Assembly (NCBI RefSeq): GCF_025837095.1
Contig: NZ_CP107551.1
Span: forward strand, 3,156,668-3,220,667
Reading direction: 5' to 3'
Length of the DNA: 64,000 nucleotides
DNA from: Rhodococcus sp. Z13
GTDB taxonomy: Bacteria; Actinomycetota; Actinomycetes; Mycobacteriales; Mycobacteriaceae
The position numbers and the translations under genes were made by a program. Under the pieces are notes generated by a model. That model was not told where the DNA came from. It saw only the letters and a program-made list of their open reading frames with translations, and made no database searches. The first letter of the stretch is position 1. Every line of letters starts with the position of its first letter. Of the stretch, positions 1 through 10,266 are shown piece after piece.

Positions 1-1381
1 GCACGACCCGGAGGAGTTGTGGCTCAACACCCGTGAGGTCGGGGCGGCGGCGCTGGCGAAGGCGGATCTGCGCCGCGACGACATCGCCGCGATCGGCATC
101 ACGAACCAGCGCGAGACCACCGTGGTGTGGGATCGCACCACCGGAAAGCCGGTGTACAACGCGATCGTCTGGCAGGACACCCGCACCGACCGCATCGTCG
201 AGGAACTCGGCGGGGAGGCCGGGCCGGACCGGTTCCGGCACGTCACCGGCCTGCCGCTGTCGACCTACTTCGCGGGCCCGAAGGTGCGGTGGATCCTCGA
301 CAACGTCGACGGGGCCCGCGCCCGCGCCGAAGCCGGCGACCTCGCGTTCGGCACCGTCGACAGCTGGATCCTGTGGAATCTCACCGGCGGGCTCGGCGAG
401 GAGGGACAGCCGCCGGGCCTGCACGTCACGGACGTCACCAACGCCTCGCGCACCCTGCTCATGGATCTCGGGACCCAGCAATGGGATCCGGAGATCTGCG
501 CGGAACTCGGGATCCCGATGTCGATGCTGCCGGAGATCCGCAGTTCGTCGGAGGTCTACGGGCACGCCCGCGAACGCGGTCCCCTCGCGGGGGTGCCGAT
601 CGCCGGGATCCTCGGCGACCAGCAGGCCGCAACCTTCGGGCAGGGCTGCCTGTCCCCCGGCGAAGCGAAGAACACCTACGGCACCGGCAACTTCCTGCTG
701 CTCAACACCGGCACCACCCCGGTGCGCAGCAACCACGGTCTCCTCACCACCGTCTGCTACCGGATCGGCGACGCCCCGGCCGTCTACGCGCTCGAGGGGT
801 CGGTCGCGGTGACGGGTTCGCTCGTGCAGTGGCTACGCGACAATCTCGGGATCATCCGGTCCGCCGACGAGGTCGAGGCGCTCGCGGCGAGCGTCCCCGA
901 CAACGGCGGCGCCTACTTCGTGCCGGCCTTCTCGGGACTTTTCGCGCCGCGCTGGCGGCCCGACGCCCGCGGGGTGATCGCGGGCCTGACCCGGTTCGTG
1001 GAGAAGGGACATCTGGCGCGGGCGGCGCTCGAGGCGACCGCCTACCAGACCCGGGAGGTCATCGAGGCGATGAACGCCGACTCCGGGGTCGAACTGAGCA
1101 CGCTCAAGGCGGACGGCGGCATGGTCGCCAACGAACTGCTCATGCAGTTCCAGTCCGACATCCTCGGGGTGCCGGTGGTGCGTCCCGTCGTCTCGGAGAC
1201 CACCGCGCTCGGTGCGGCCTACGCGGCGGGCCTGGCCGTGGGGTTCTGGAAGGACGAGGACGAGATCCGCCGCAACTGGACCGCCGGCCGCACCTGGGAG
1301 CCGCAGATGGACGTCCGGGAGCGGGAGCGACTGTTCGCCGAGTGGAACAAGGCCGTCGAACGCACCTACGACTGGGCCTGA
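1..1381 (+). CDS. glpK: glycerol kinase, 5'-truncated by window edge
   Basis: ATP-dependent phosphorylation of glycerol to glycerol 3-phosphate in the cytoplasm. The reading frame is open from base 2 (HDPEELW...), so the true start lies upstream of the window; about 459 residues are present against roughly 500 in the family, so only the first ~40 are missing. FGGY-kinase signatures are visible: [10 protein letters not shown] near the visible N-terminus, VWQDTRT, the [12 protein letters not shown] segment, NTYGTGNF, and the C-terminal [25 protein letters not shown] block. It ends 36 bp from the convergent lpdA-like gene. Family assignment is firm; operon partners lie outside the window. Confidence 0.95.
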   Translation, partial: HDPEELWLNTREVGAAALAKADLRRDDIAAIGITNQRETTVVWDRTTGKPVYNAIVWQDTRTDRIVEELGGEAGPDRFRHVTGLPLSTYFAGPKVRWILDNVDGARARAEAGDLAFGTVDSWILWNLTGGLGEEGQPPGLHVTDVTNASRTLLMDLGTQQWDPEICAELGIPMSMLPEIRSSSEVYGHARERGPLAGVPIAGILGDQQAATFGQGCLSPGEAKNTYGTGNFLLLNTGTTPVRSNHGLLTTVCYRIGDAPAVYALEGSVAVTGSLVQWLRDNLGIIRSADEVEALAASVPDNGGAYFVPAFSGLFAPRWRPDARGVIAGLTRFVEKGHLARAALEATAYQTREVIEAMNADSGVELSTLKADGGMVANELLMQFQSDILGVPVVRPVVSETTALGAAYAAGLAVGFWKDEDEIRRNWTAGRTWEPQMDVRERERLFAEWNKAVERTYDWA

Positions 1382-1417
1382 GCGGGGCGGGCTCCGGACG
1401 GTCCCACCCCGTCGGGG

Positions 1418-2815
1418 TCAGTCCAGGTCGTCGTGGCGCATCAGCTGCCGGGCGGCCTCGGTCACCGAACCGCTCAGCGACGGGTACACCGAGAAGGTCG
1501 CCGCGAGGTCGCTGACGGTCAGATTGTTCTGCACCGCAAGGGCGATCGGCAGGATCAGCTCGGAGGCGGTCGGCGCCACCACGACACCGCCGATGACCAC
1601 GCCGGTCGCGGGGCGGCAGAAGATCTTCACGAAACCGCGGCGCAGGCCCGACATCTTCGCCCGCGGGTTGGTGTTGAGCGGCAGCATGACCGTGCGGGCG
1701 GGGATCTCGCCCTTGTCGATGGAGGCCTGGCTGACACCGACCGCCGCGATCTCCGGGCGCGTGAACACCGCGGCCGCAACGGTCTTCAGCTTGATGGGGC
1801 TGACGCCCTCACCGAGCGCGTGGTACATCGCGATGCGGCCCTGCATGGCCGCGACCGAGGCGAGCGGCAGCAGGCCGGTGCAGTCGCCGGCGGCGTAGAT
1901 ACCGGCGACGGCGGTGCGGGAGACCCGGTCGACGGGCAGATAGCCGCCGCGGTCGACCTCGAGGCCGACCTTCTCGAGGCCGAGGTTCTGCGTGTTGGGC
2001 ACCGAACCGACGGTCATCAGCACGTGGCTGCCCTCGACGATCCGGCCGTCGGCGAGGAGCACGCGGACGCCGTCCTCGGTGCGTTCGACCCGGTCGGCGC
2101 GGGCGTGCTTGACGAGGGTGACACCGCGCTCGGTGAGGACGTCCTCGAGCACGAGCGCCGCGTCCTCGTCCTCGTGCGGCAGGATTCGGTCGCGGCTGGA
2201 GACGACGGTGACCTGCACGCCGACCTCGGTGTAGGCGGAGACGAACTCGGCGCCGGTGACACCCGAACCGACGACGACGAGGTGTTCGGGCAGCTTCTCG
2301 AGGTCGTAGAGCTGACGCCAGGTGAGGATCCTCTCACCGTCCGGTTCCGCGCCCGGCAGGATGCGCGGGCTCGCGCCGGTGGCGATGAGCACGACGTCGG
2401 CCTCGAGGACCCTCTCGTCACCGGTGAACAACTTGGCGCGGACCTGGTGGGCGGCCATGCCGGGCTGCGGGTCGACGAGTTCGCCGTGACCGGAGAACAG
2501 CTGCACCCCGGCTGCCTCGAGCTTGGTGCGGATGTCGGCGGACTGCGCGCGGGCGAGGCTCTTCACGCGGGAGTGCACCTGCGGCAACGACACCGCGGCC
2601 CGCTCGAGTTCGATGCCCAGATCGGCGGCGCGACGCATGTCGGTGCGCACACCGGTCGAAGCGATGAAGGTCTTGGAGGGCACGCAGTCGAAGAGCACGC
2701 ATGCGCCGCCGATCCCGTCCGAATCGATCAGAGAGACCGTCGCGCCGTACTGGGAGGCCACCAGCGCAGCCTCGTATCCTGCGGGGCCGCCGCCGATGAT
2801 GACGATCCGGGTCAT
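1418..2815 (-). CDS. lpdA: NAD(P)H-quinone/disulfide reductase, LpdA-like flavoprotein
   Basis: Class I pyridine nucleotide-disulfide oxidoreductase of 465 residues. FAD site GGGPAGYEAA at the N-terminus, CxxxxC redox pair (CVLFDC followed by VPSK), NAD(P) site VVVGSGVTGAEF, second FAD site AGIYAAGDCTG. The C-terminal end reads YPSLSG where true dihydrolipoamide dehydrogenases carry the HPTxxE catalytic dyad, so this is not a standard Lpd; by position and sequence it matches M. tuberculosis LpdA (Rv3303c), which acts as a quinone reductase. As I recall that protein lacks one of the two cysteines, which this one keeps. The start at 2815 is preceded by a clear AGGAG; an upstream in-frame start would add a non-homologous arginine-rich extension. 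Confidence 0.88.
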   Translation of the reverse strand: MTRIVIIGGGPAGYEAALVASQYGATVSLIDSDGIGGACVLFDCVPSKTFIASTGVRTDMRRAADLGIELERAAVSLPQVHSRVKSLARAQSADIRTKLEAAGVQLFSGHGELVDPQPGMAAHQVRAKLFTGDERVLEADVVLIATGASPRILPGAEPDGERILTWRQLYDLEKLPEHLVVVGSGVTGAEFVSAYTEVGVQVTVVSSRDRILPHEDEDAALVLEDVLTERGVTLVKHARADRVERTEDGVRVLLADGRIVEGSHVLMTVGSVPNTQNLGLEKVGLEVDRGGYLPVDRVSRTAVAGIYAAGDCTGLLPLASVAAMQGRIAMYHALGEGVSPIKLKTVAAAVFTRPEIAAVGVSQASIDKGEIPARTVMLPLNTNPRAKMSGLRRGFVKIFCRPATGVVIGGVVVAPTASELILPIALAVQNNLTVSDLAATFSVYPSLSGSVTEAARQLMRHDDLD

Positions 2816-2988
2816 TGTTCTCCTCTGTATCGATTCCGAATGGTGTCGGGACGTACCGCTCGTGCGCGCGGGGTGAGCGCACACGCCGCGTTCTACGCTA
2901 TGCCACGTCCCGTCACCCGCGCACACGGACCGGCAGACCCGGCGCGGAACGCCCCTCCGCCGACCGTGCGGGAGGACGGGTTAACCTT

Positions 2989-3471
2989 ATGACCGTGCCG
3001 ATCTACGCCGCCTACGGGTCCAACATGCATCCGGAGCAGATGCTGACGCGCTGCCCGCACTCGCCGATGGCAGGAACCGGCTGGTTGCACGGATGGCGGC
3101 TGACCTTCGCCGGTGCCGACATCGGCTGGGAGGGCGCACTGGCGACCGTCGTCGAGGACCCCGATTCCAAGGTGTTCGTCGTGCTCTACGACGTGCCCGA
3201 GGAGGACGAGCGCAGCCTCGACCGCTGGGAGGGCGCCGAACTCGGCTTCCACCGCAAGATCCGGCTCCGCGTCGACACCGACGAGGGCCCCGTTCTGGCC
3301 TGGCTGTACGTCGTCGACGGTTACGAGGGCGGACTGCCGTCCGCGCGGTATCTCGGGGTCATGGCGGACGCCGCCGAGATCGCGGGGGCTCCCGCCGACT
3401 ACGTCCGCGACCTGCGGACCCGCAACAGCCGCAACGTCGGGCCGGGTCGGCCCGACGCCGACGTCTACTGA
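2989..3471 (+). CDS. gamma-glutamylcyclotransferase-like protein
   Basis: A 160-residue protein beginning MTVPIYAAYGSNM; the Y-G-S-N loop near the N-terminus and the small beta-barrel length fit the GGCT/AIG2-like family, whose members cyclise gamma-glutamyl groups. The start at 2989 follows GGAGG at 2971-2975. It is divergent from lpdA and convergent with amiA1, the same place as Rv3304 in M. tuberculosis. The substrate is not known; the family assignment is by motif only. Confidence 0.8.
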   Translation: MTVPIYAAYGSNMHPEQMLTRCPHSPMAGTGWLHGWRLTFAGADIGWEGALATVVEDPDSKVFVVLYDVPEEDERSLDRWEGAELGFHRKIRLRVDTDEGPVLAWLYVVDGYEGGLPSARYLGVMADAAEIAGAPADYVRDLRTRNSRNVGPGRPDADVY

Positions 3472-3502
3472 GTTCCCCGGCTCGTCCTGCCGGCCGGGCC
3501 GC

Positions 3503-4660
3503 TCAGCCGGCCTGCAGGACGAGATTGGTCATCACCCGCACACCCACCGCGAGCGCCCGCTCGTCGAGATCGAAGGTGGGCTGGTGGATGTCGAGTTCCG
3601 GCCCGCTGCCCGACCACACACCGAGACGCCCCATCGCGCCCGGCACGTGTTCGAGATACCACGAGAAGTCCTCGCCCCCACCGGATTGCGGGGTGTCGGA
3701 CAGGGCGTTGGGGCCGAGGGCGCGGATGGCGTCCTCGAACATGCGCGCCGAGACCTCGTCGTTGACCACCGGCGGCACCCCGCGCCGGTAGTTCAGTTCG
3801 TAGCTGACCCCCGTCGGGGCGAGCAGACCGTGGACGATCTCCCGGACCATCGGCTCGAGCAGCTGCCAGGTGTCGTGGTCGCCGGTGCGGACGGTGCCGG
3901 CCAGCATGCCGGTGCGCGGGATCGCATTCGGGGCCTTGCCCGCGCTCACCGCGCCCCACACCATCACGGTGCCGGTGCGCGGATCGATACGCCGGCTCAG
4001 CATGCCCGGCAGGCCGGTGATGACCGCGCCGAGGCCGTAGACCAGATCGCCGGTCAGGTGCGGGCGCGAGGTGTGCCCACCGGGCGAGTCGAGCACGAGC
4101 TCGACGGTGTCCGCCGCCGAGGTGATCGGTCCGACCCGCATGCCGATCTTGCCGGCCTCGAGGCGCGGATCGCAGTGCAGCGCGAAGATGCGCGAGACCC
4201 CTTCGAGGCCACCGGCCGCGACGACGTCGAGCGCCCCACCCGGCATGACCTCCTCGGCGGGCTGGAAGACCAGCCGGACCCCCACCGGCAGTTCCGGGAC
4301 GCTCGCCAGCGCCAGGCCCGCACCGAGCAGCACCGTCGTGTGGGCGTCGTGACCGCAGGCGTGCGACACACCCGGCACCGTCGACTCGAAGGGCAGGCCC
4401 GTCATCTCCTGCAGGGGCAGCGCGTCCATGTCAGCGCGCAGCGCGATCCGCGGGCCCTCGGACGGCCCGAGATCGCAGATCAGGCCGGTGCCGCGGGGCA
4501 GCACCTTCGGGTCGAGCCCGGCGGCCCGCAGATGGTTGGCGACGAACTCGGTGGTGGCGTACTCCTGCCGTGCGAGTTCCGGATTGGCATGGATGTGGCG
4601 GCGCCAGGCCGACAGGTCGTCGAGGTGCCGGTCGAGCCACTTCTCCACGTACGGATTCAT
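3503..4660 (-). CDS. amiA1: M20 family amidohydrolase (AmiA1-like)
   Basis: Zinc-dependent peptidase/amidohydrolase of 385 residues in the M20D branch (hippurate/indoleacetyl-amino-acid hydrolase type). Metal-site sequences are visible: ALRADMDALPL, SHACGHDAHTTVLLG and GGGEDFSWYL. The start ATG at 4660 overlaps the amiB1 stop by 4 bp, so the two paralogues are translationally coupled and were probably one duplication. Physiological substrate unknown; cytoplasmic, no signal peptide. Confidence 0.87.
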   Translation of the reverse strand: MNPYVEKWLDRHLDDLSAWRRHIHANPELARQEYATTEFVANHLRAAGLDPKVLPRGTGLICDLGPSEGPRIALRADMDALPLQEMTGLPFESTVPGVSHACGHDAHTTVLLGAGLALASVPELPVGVRLVFQPAEEVMPGGALDVVAAGGLEGVSRIFALHCDPRLEAGKIGMRVGPITSAADTVELVLDSPGGHTSRPHLTGDLVYGLGAVITGLPGMLSRRIDPRTGTVMVWGAVSAGKAPNAIPRTGMLAGTVRTGDHDTWQLLEPMVREIVHGLLAPTGVSYELNYRRGVPPVVNDEVSARMFEDAIRALGPNALSDTPQSGGGEDFSWYLEHVPGAMGRLGVWSGSGPELDIHQPTFDLDERALAVGVRVMTNLVLQAG

Positions 4661-5817
4661 CGGCGATCGACCCCCTCGAGGAACACCGCACGACGGTCCG
4701 GGTCGGCGGCGGCACGGGCGGCGGTGCGCGCCAGCGCGCGGGCCCCGTCGAGCACCGCGCGGTCGGCGGACCACGTGACGCACGCGGCGGCGAACGCTTC
4801 CTGATGTGTGACCGCGCCACCGGAGTCGAGTCCGATGACGGGATGGATACCCGGAACCACGTTCGTCACGTTTCCCATGTCGGTGCTGCCCAGGGGGCGC
4901 GCTCCTTCCTCCTCCACGGGCAGCGGACGGCGCCCGAGATCGATGATCTCCTCACGATATGCCTGCACCAGCCAGGGGTCGGGAGTGAGTTCGGTGTAGG
5001 TCGGCGACACGGTCCGGATCCGGTGGGTGCAGCCGGTGGCGAGAGCCCCTGCGGCGAAACAGTTGCGGGCCCGTTCGACCAGGTCGTCGAGGAGTTCGCT
5101 GGTGCCCGCGCGCAGGTAGTAGAGCAGCTCGGTGTGGCTCGGCACGATGTTCGGCGCGATCCCGCCCTGCGCGACGATCCCGTGGATCTGCTGTCCGGGA
5201 TGCAGGTGCTGGCGCAGCAATCCGACCGCGACCTGCGCGACGGTCGCCGCGTCGGCCGCGTTGAGGCCGTACTCGGGGGCGGCGGACGCGTGGGCCTCGC
5301 GGCCCTCGTACTCGACCGCGATGTCGGCGAGGGCGAGCGAGGTCGCGCCGGTGATGTCCTGGGGGCCCGGGTGCACCATCATCGCGGCGCCGACGTCGTC
5401 GAACACGCCGCGCTCGAGCATGAGCACCTTGCCGCCACCGGTCTCCTCCGCCGGGGTGCCGATCACCCGCACGGTGACGCCGAGTTCGTCGGCGAGCGCG
5501 GCCAGTCCGATCCCGGCGCCGGCGGCCGCGGCAGCGATGATGTTGTGCCCGCAGGCGTGGCCGATGCCGGGCAGTGCGTCGTACTCGGCGAGGAACGCCA
5601 GGACGAGCTCGCCGCTGCCGTAGCGGGCGTCGAAGGCGGTGGGCAGATCGGCGATCCCCGTCCGCACCTCGAAACCGTGCTCGCGCAGGACCTCGACGAC
5701 CTTGGCCGCGCTGCGGTGCTCCTCGAAGGCGAGTTCCGGTTCGGCGTGGATCGAATGCGACAACGCGATGAGGTCCCCGGAAGCAGCCTCGATCGCCCTG
5801 TCGGATTCGGTCGTCAC
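4657..5817 (-). CDS. amiB1: M20 family amidohydrolase (AmiB1-like)
   Basis: First gene of the amiB1-amiA1 pair, 386 residues. M20 signatures: [18 protein letters not shown] (zinc ligands), AEETGGGKV, and [10 protein letters not shown] near the C-terminus. It resembles the aminobenzoyl-glutamate utilisation/AbgB-type branch more than amiA1 does. It is divergent from the purine nucleoside phosphorylase gene with 98 bp between starts, so both promoters lie in that gap. Substrate unknown. Confidence 0.87.
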   Translation of the reverse strand: MTTESDRAIEAASGDLIALSHSIHAEPELAFEEHRSAAKVVEVLREHGFEVRTGIADLPTAFDARYGSGELVLAFLAEYDALPGIGHACGHNIIAAAAAGAGIGLAALADELGVTVRVIGTPAEETGGGKVLMLERGVFDDVGAAMMVHPGPQDITGATSLALADIAVEYEGREAHASAAPEYGLNAADAATVAQVAVGLLRQHLHPGQQIHGIVAQGGIAPNIVPSHTELLYYLRAGTSELLDDLVERARNCFAAGALATGCTHRIRTVSPTYTELTPDPWLVQAYREEIIDLGRRPLPVEEEGARPLGSTDMGNVTNVVPGIHPVIGLDSGGAVTHQEAFAAACVTWSADRAVLDGARALARTAARAAADPDRRAVFLEGVDRR

Positions 5818-5901
5818 GTGGTCCAGTCTGTCATGCCCGCCCGGGCCGATCGATCCATCCGCGCACCCTGTTCCGGCGGGGCACGAACACCCGGTTGCGG
5901 T

Positions 5902-5907
5902 TAGGGT
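5902..5907 (+). promoter_or_regulatory. -10 element of a likely leaderless promoter (punA)
   Basis: TAGGGT followed by 8 nt and then the ATG at 5916. This TAnnnT-N7/8-ATG spacing puts transcription start at or next to the first base of the start codon, the usual actinobacterial leaderless layout. No Shine-Dalgarno is present before 5916, which agrees. Confidence 0.5.
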
Positions 5908-5915
5908 CCGATGCC

Positions 5916-6728
5916 ATGGGTGTACCGGACCAGACCTTCGATCCCGCCGCCGCAGCCGAGGCGGCCGCCGCGGCCCTCGCCGAACGCACCGGGGTGCCCG
6001 AGCACTCCGTCGCCGTCGTCCTCGGTTCCGGATGGCGCGCGGCCGTCGACAGCTTCGGGGCGCCGGTGGCCACCGTGCCGATGAGCGAGCTGCCCGGTTT
6101 CCTGCCGCCGACCGCCGCCGGGCATCCGGGCGAGGTGCACTCGGTGCGGGTCGGCGACAAGTCGGTCCTCGTCCTGGCGGGCCGCATCCACGCCTACGAG
6201 GGGCACGACCTCTCCCGCGTCGTGCATCCGGTGCGCACGGCCGTCGCGGCCGGGGCCCGCACGGTGATCCTCACCAACGCCGCGGGCGGCATCGATCCCG
6301 AGTTCGCGGTGGGTGAGCCGGTGCTCATCTCCGACCATCTCAACCTCACCGGCCGGTCGCCGCTGGTGGGCGCCCAGTTCGTCGACCTCGTCGACGCCTA
6401 CTCCGCGGATCTGCGGGCACTGGCCCGCGAGTTCGACCCGAGCCTGCGCGAGGGCGTCTACGCGGGGCTGCCCGGTCCGCACTACGAGACGCCGGCGGAG
6501 ATCCGCATGCTGCGCACCCTCGGCGCCGATCTGGTGGGCATGTCCACCGTGCACGAGACCATCGCCGCGCGCGCCGCCGGTGCCCGGGTGCTGGCGGTCT
6601 CGCTGGTCACCAACGCCGCGGCGGGCATCACCGGGGAACACCTCGATCACGCCGAGGTCCTCGCGGCGGGTCGTGCCGCCGCGACCCGCATGGGTGATCT
6701 GCTGCGTGAACTGGCGGCCCGGCTGTGA
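5916..6728 (+). CDS. punA: purine nucleoside phosphorylase
   Basis: Reversible phosphorolysis of purine nucleosides to base and ribose 1-phosphate. 270 residues, trimeric (class I/PNP-MTAP) type: VVLGSGW phosphate loop, [37 protein letters not shown] and [10 protein letters not shown]. Its stop overlaps the GTG start of the phosphomannomutase by 4 bp, so the two sugar-phosphate enzymes are coupled. Annotated deoD in M. tuberculosis (Rv3307). The start at 5916 is chosen over 5895 because of the leaderless promoter signature just upstream and family length. Confidence 0.93.
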   Translation: MGVPDQTFDPAAAAEAAAAALAERTGVPEHSVAVVLGSGWRAAVDSFGAPVATVPMSELPGFLPPTAAGHPGEVHSVRVGDKSVLVLAGRIHAYEGHDLSRVVHPVRTAVAAGARTVILTNAAGGIDPEFAVGEPVLISDHLNLTGRSPLVGAQFVDLVDAYSADLRALAREFDPSLREGVYAGLPGPHYETPAEIRMLRTLGADLVGMSTVHETIAARAAGARVLAVSLVTNAAAGITGEHLDHAEVLAAGRAAATRMGDLLRELAARL

Positions 6729-8191
6729 CGCTGCGGTTCGGGACGGCGGGACTGCGCGGCCCGGTCGGTGAGGGCCCGGACTGCATGAACGTGCCGGTGG
6801 TCGTGCGCACCACGGCGGGCCTCGCGTCGTGGCTGATCATGCAGGGCCATGCCGGGGGCACCGTCGTCGTGGGCCGGGACGCACGCACGGGCTCGGCCGA
6901 GTTCCACACCGCCGCCGCGGAGGTCCTCGCCGCCGCGGGATTCGACGTCGTCGCGCTCGGGCGCCCGCTGCCGACGCCGGTGACCGCCTTCGCCGTCCGC
7001 GCGCTCGGGGCGGTGGCCGGGGTGCAGATCACGGCCTCGCACAATCCCGCCGCCGACAACGGTTACAAGGTGTACCTCTCGGACGGTGCGCAGCTGCTCT
7101 CCCCCGCCGACCGCGAGATCGAGGCGGCGATCGATGCGGCACCCGCCGCGGAGGACGTCCCGCGCACGCCGGTCGCGTCGCGGGGCGACGAGCTGGTGGA
7201 GCGCTATCTCGCGCGGGTGGCCGGGCTCCCCCGGTCCCCGCACCGGACGCTGCGCATCGCGCTGACGGCGCTGCACGGGGTGGGCGGTGAGACGGCCGTC
7301 GCGGCGCTGCGGGCGGCGGGCTTCGGCGACGTGCACGTCGTGGAGTCGCAGTTCCACCCGGATCCGGCCTTCCCGACGGTCGCCTTCCCGAATCCCGAGG
7401 AGCCCGGTGCCACCGACGCGGTGCTGGCCCTCGCGGCCGAGGTGGAGGCGGATCTCGCGCTCGCGCTGGATCCCGACGCCGATCGCTGCGCGGTGGGCGT
7501 GCCCACCGCGCAGGGATGGCGGATGCTGCGCGGCGACGACACCGGGGTGCTGCTCGGCGACCGGATCCTCGCCGCGTCACCGCCGGGCTCGCTGGTCGCC
7601 ACGACGATCGTGTCGTCGACATTGCTGAGCCGGCTGGCCGCCGCGCGCGGGGCACGGTTCGCGCAGACCCTGACGGGTTTCAAATGGCTCGCCCGCGCCG
7701 GTGAGGGCCTGGTCTACGCGTACGAGGAGGCGATCGGGCACTGTGTCGATCCCGATGCGGTCCGTGACAAGGACGGCATCGCGACGGCCGTGGTGGCGGC
7801 CGACTACGCCGCCGAGCTGAAGGCGGCGGGACGCACTCTCACCGATGCCCTCGTCGACCTGCACCGCGAGTTCGGGGTGCACGTCGGCGGGCAGGTCTCG
7901 CTGCGGGTGGACGACCCGGCGCGGATCGACGCCGTCATGGATCGGTTGCGGACCGCGCCGCCCGACCGGCTGGCGGATGAAGCGGTGACGTTCACCGACC
8001 TGGCGGCGACGGACGGCCCTCTGCGCACCGACGCCCTGGTGTTCGAAGGGGCGACGCTGCGGGTGGTGGTCCGCCCGTCGGGGACGGAGCCGAAGCTCAA
8101 GTTCTATCTGGAGGTCGTGGACGAGCGGGACCGCCCGGCCGCGGAAGCAACCCTGGAGGTGCTGCGCGGCTGGGCGGCCTCGCTCGGCTGA
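6725..8191 (+). CDS. pmmB: phospho-sugar mutase (PmmB-like)
   Basis: Alpha-D-phosphohexomutase of 488 residues. The catalytic phosphoserine loop [12 protein letters not shown], the metal loop [12 protein letters not shown] and the C-terminal phosphate-binding loop [12 protein letters not shown] are all present. Coupled to punA by a 4-bp GTGA overlap, it could isomerise the ribose 1-phosphate made there (phosphopentomutase role) as well as hexose phosphates; the family does not decide which. Convergent with the porin gene 31 bp downstream. Confidence 0.9.
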   Translation: MTLRFGTAGLRGPVGEGPDCMNVPVVVRTTAGLASWLIMQGHAGGTVVVGRDARTGSAEFHTAAAEVLAAAGFDVVALGRPLPTPVTAFAVRALGAVAGVQITASHNPAADNGYKVYLSDGAQLLSPADREIEAAIDAAPAAEDVPRTPVASRGDELVERYLARVAGLPRSPHRTLRIALTALHGVGGETAVAALRAAGFGDVHVVESQFHPDPAFPTVAFPNPEEPGATDAVLALAAEVEADLALALDPDADRCAVGVPTAQGWRMLRGDDTGVLLGDRILAASPPGSLVATTIVSSTLLSRLAAARGARFAQTLTGFKWLARAGEGLVYAYEEAIGHCVDPDAVRDKDGIATAVVAADYAAELKAAGRTLTDALVDLHREFGVHVGGQVSLRVDDPARIDAVMDRLRTAPPDRLADEAVTFTDLAATDGPLRTDALVFEGATLRVVVRPSGTEPKLKFYLEVVDERDRPAAEATLEVLRGWAASLG

Positions 8192-8222
8192 TCCGTCCTG
8201 TGCGGATCCCGCCCTGTGGGGG

Positions 8223-9017
8223 TCACATGGTGTGCGGCGGACCGTAGGTCACGACGGTGTCGCCGTTCGAGGTGATCGCCTTCAGGTACGGGCGCACGTT
8301 CACGGGGCCGACGACACCGGAGATCGAGGCGTGCACGCCCGCGATGTGGATCGTCGTCTCGGGACCGTCGAAGGCGACGCCCTCGAGGATGGGGACGTCG
8401 GTGATCCCGCCGGGTTCGAGCAGGATCTCGGCCTCCTGCGAGGGGATGATGTCGCCGCCGAGGATGCCGAGTGACTCCGCACCCACGTTGAGGGACACTT
8501 CGGGAGCGATCCCGACGTCGCCTCCGACCGCGACCTCGGTGTCCTCGGGTTCTCCGCCGATCGGCCCGATCGCCTCTGCGTTCAGCCCGAGCGAGAACCC
8601 CTCGGCGAGCCCCAGATCGACCCCGCCACCGCTCTCGACGCCCCATTCGAGGCCGGGGGTGTAGAGGGTGATGCCGCCACCGGGCAGGGCCACCGGATAA
8701 CCGACCTGGAAGCCGGCGACCACCGAGGTGCCGGTGAAGGCCGCAGCCTCCGGTCCGGTGATCCGGATGGTGTAGACCGCGTCGTAGAAGAACTCCGCGC
8801 TGACGGGTGAACTGTCGAGCGGCGGGACGAACTGCGTGGAGATGTCGGACTGGATGACCTCGATGGCGTGTCCACCCTCCAGCGGCAGGATCCGCGAGCT
8901 CTCGACTTCCGCCGCGGCCGACCCGGGACCGGTCACGGCGGCCACGACGGCGACCACCCCCACCGACAGTCCTCGGGCCCACCCACGAATATTTCTGCGG
9001 GATAAAGTTTCTGCCAT
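8223..9017 (-). CDS. MspA-family outer-membrane porin
   Basis: 264 residues: a short basic N-terminus, a hydrophobic signal segment (about residues 13-35, GLSVGVVAVVAAVTGPGSAAA) and a beta-rich mature part with alternating glycine- and valine-rich strands (VVAGFQVGYPVALPGGG; VEVAVGG-like strands). These are features of the MspA family, which makes octameric channels in the mycolate outer membrane of Mycobacteriales. It is longer than MspA itself (about 211 residues). Monocistronic, with a G-rich Shine-Dalgarno upstream. Family call is good; the transported solutes are unknown. Confidence 0.8.
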   Translation of the reverse strand: MAETLSRRNIRGWARGLSVGVVAVVAAVTGPGSAAAEVESSRILPLEGGHAIEVIQSDISTQFVPPLDSSPVSAEFFYDAVYTIRITGPEAAAFTGTSVVAGFQVGYPVALPGGGITLYTPGLEWGVESGGGVDLGLAEGFSLGLNAEAIGPIGGEPEDTEVAVGGDVGIAPEVSLNVGAESLGILGGDIIPSQEAEILLEPGGITDVPILEGVAFDGPETTIHIAGVHASISGVVGPVNVRPYLKAITSNGDTVVTYGPPHTM

Positions 9018-9180
9018 TCCGTCGCCCCCATCTCTGGTGTCTTCACGTGGCGCACTTCACAGAGCACACCGAAGCGTACGGAAGGATCGAGATCTGTAGG
9101 TTCCCTTTGTGTAACGAGATGACTGCGGTTCAGGTGTCACTCCAGCACCACGAGTCACACGAACAACAGAAGTCTCGCGC

Positions 9181-9804
9181 TCAGCGGGGTCCGAACTGCC
9201 GATCCCCGGCATCACCGAGTCCCGGCACGATGTACTTGTCCTCGTTGAGACCTTCGTCGATCGACGCCGTTACCAAACGGACGGGGTGGCCCGACCGCTC
9301 GAGCGCCTCGACGCCCTGCGGCGCGGCGACGACGCAGATGGCGGTGATGTCGGTGGCGCCGCGCTGCACGAGCAGGTCGAGGGTGTGGACCATCGAGCCG
9401 CCCGTCGCGAGCATCGGGTCGAGGACGAAGACCGGCAGCCCCGACAGGTCCTCGGGCAGCGATTCCAGATAGGGAACCGGCTCGAAGGTCTTCTCGTCGC
9501 GCGCCAGACCGACGAACCCCACCCGGGCCTCGGGGATCAGCGCGTGCGCCTGCTCGACCATCCCGAGTCCCGCCCGCAGCACCGGGACCAGGAGCGGAGG
9601 TTGCGCCAGGCGCACACCGGCGGTCACCGCGACCGGCGTGCGGACGTCGAACGTCTCCACCGGAGCGTCGCGCACGGCTTCGTAGACGAGCATCTGGGTG
9701 AGGCGGCGCAACGCGTGCCGGAAGGCGGCGTTGTCGCTCCGTTCGTCCCGGAGATTGGTGAGCAGGGAAGCCGCGAGTGGGTGGTCGACGACGAGCGAGT
9801 CCAT
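9181..9804 (-). CDS. upp: uracil phosphoribosyltransferase
   Basis: Converts uracil and PRPP to UMP in pyrimidine salvage. 207 residues, the family's usual length. The PRPP loop [14 protein letters not shown], the [12 protein letters not shown] segment and the C-terminal [12 protein letters not shown] uracil-binding end are present. The start at 9804 ([11 protein letters not shown]) gives the normal length. Its product pathway connects with cdd, deoA and add at 13-16 kb, making this stretch a nucleoside salvage neighbourhood. Confidence 0.95.
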   Translation of the reverse strand: MDSLVVDHPLAASLLTNLRDERSDNAAFRHALRRLTQMLVYEAVRDAPVETFDVRTPVAVTAGVRLAQPPLLVPVLRAGLGMVEQAHALIPEARVGFVGLARDEKTFEPVPYLESLPEDLSGLPVFVLDPMLATGGSMVHTLDLLVQRGATDITAICVVAAPQGVEALERSGHPVRLVTASIDEGLNEDKYIVPGLGDAGDRQFGPR

Positions 9805-9930
9805 GTCCGAAGGATAGAACGCGGGAACCGCGGCGGAACGCGCTGCGTCGAACCCTTCGGGGGCCACGGAACGCCGGCGGGGACCGGCGTCCACCGACGG
9901 CGACGGCCCCGGGAGACGAAAGGTGGCGTG

Positions 9931-10266
9931 GTGAACGAACTTCCCGTTGAGAACGTCCTGCGGACCGACACGACGGCGATGAGAACCTTCGGGGTGCGGG
10001 CCGACGCCCTGGCCGCACGGCTGCTCGAGGCCGCCGCGCGGACCCGGCAGGGCGACCCCGGTCCGGCGGTCACCGCCCTGGGTCCCGTCGCGGCGGGCTT
10101 CCTGGCCGCGGTCACCGCGACGCACGCCGCGCACGTGCGGGAACTGGGCCGCCTCGGTGAGCTCGTCGCCGGGATCGGGACGAATGCCGTCGCGTCGGCC
10201 GACGCCTACGACCGCACCGTCGCCGACACCGAGGCACGGCTGCAGGCCGGGACGGAGAACCTGTGA
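9931..10266 (+). CDS. EspC-like small helical protein (type VII secretion associated)
   Basis: 111 residues, GTG start at 9931, all-alpha with small residues and no signal peptide. N-terminal pattern (V-T-D-T-T-A-M-x-x-F with two long amphipathic helices) fits the DUF2580/EspC-type T7SS-associated proteins of Mycobacteriales. Its stop overlaps the NlpC/P60 gene start by 4 bp, so the two are made together; EspC-like proteins commonly pair with a larger partner gene. No complete ESX locus is in the window, so secretion is inferred only from family and context. Confidence 0.6.
   Translation: MNELPVENVLRTDTTAMRTFGVRADALAARLLEAAARTRQGDPGPAVTALGPVAAGFLAAVTATHAAHVRELGRLGELVAGIGTNAVASADAYDRTVADTEARLQAGTENL

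Noticed and set aside
3483-3522. Inverted repeat between the GGCT-like gene and amiA1 as a terminator
   Set aside because: Stem is bulged and lies partly within amiA1 coding sequence; not convincing.
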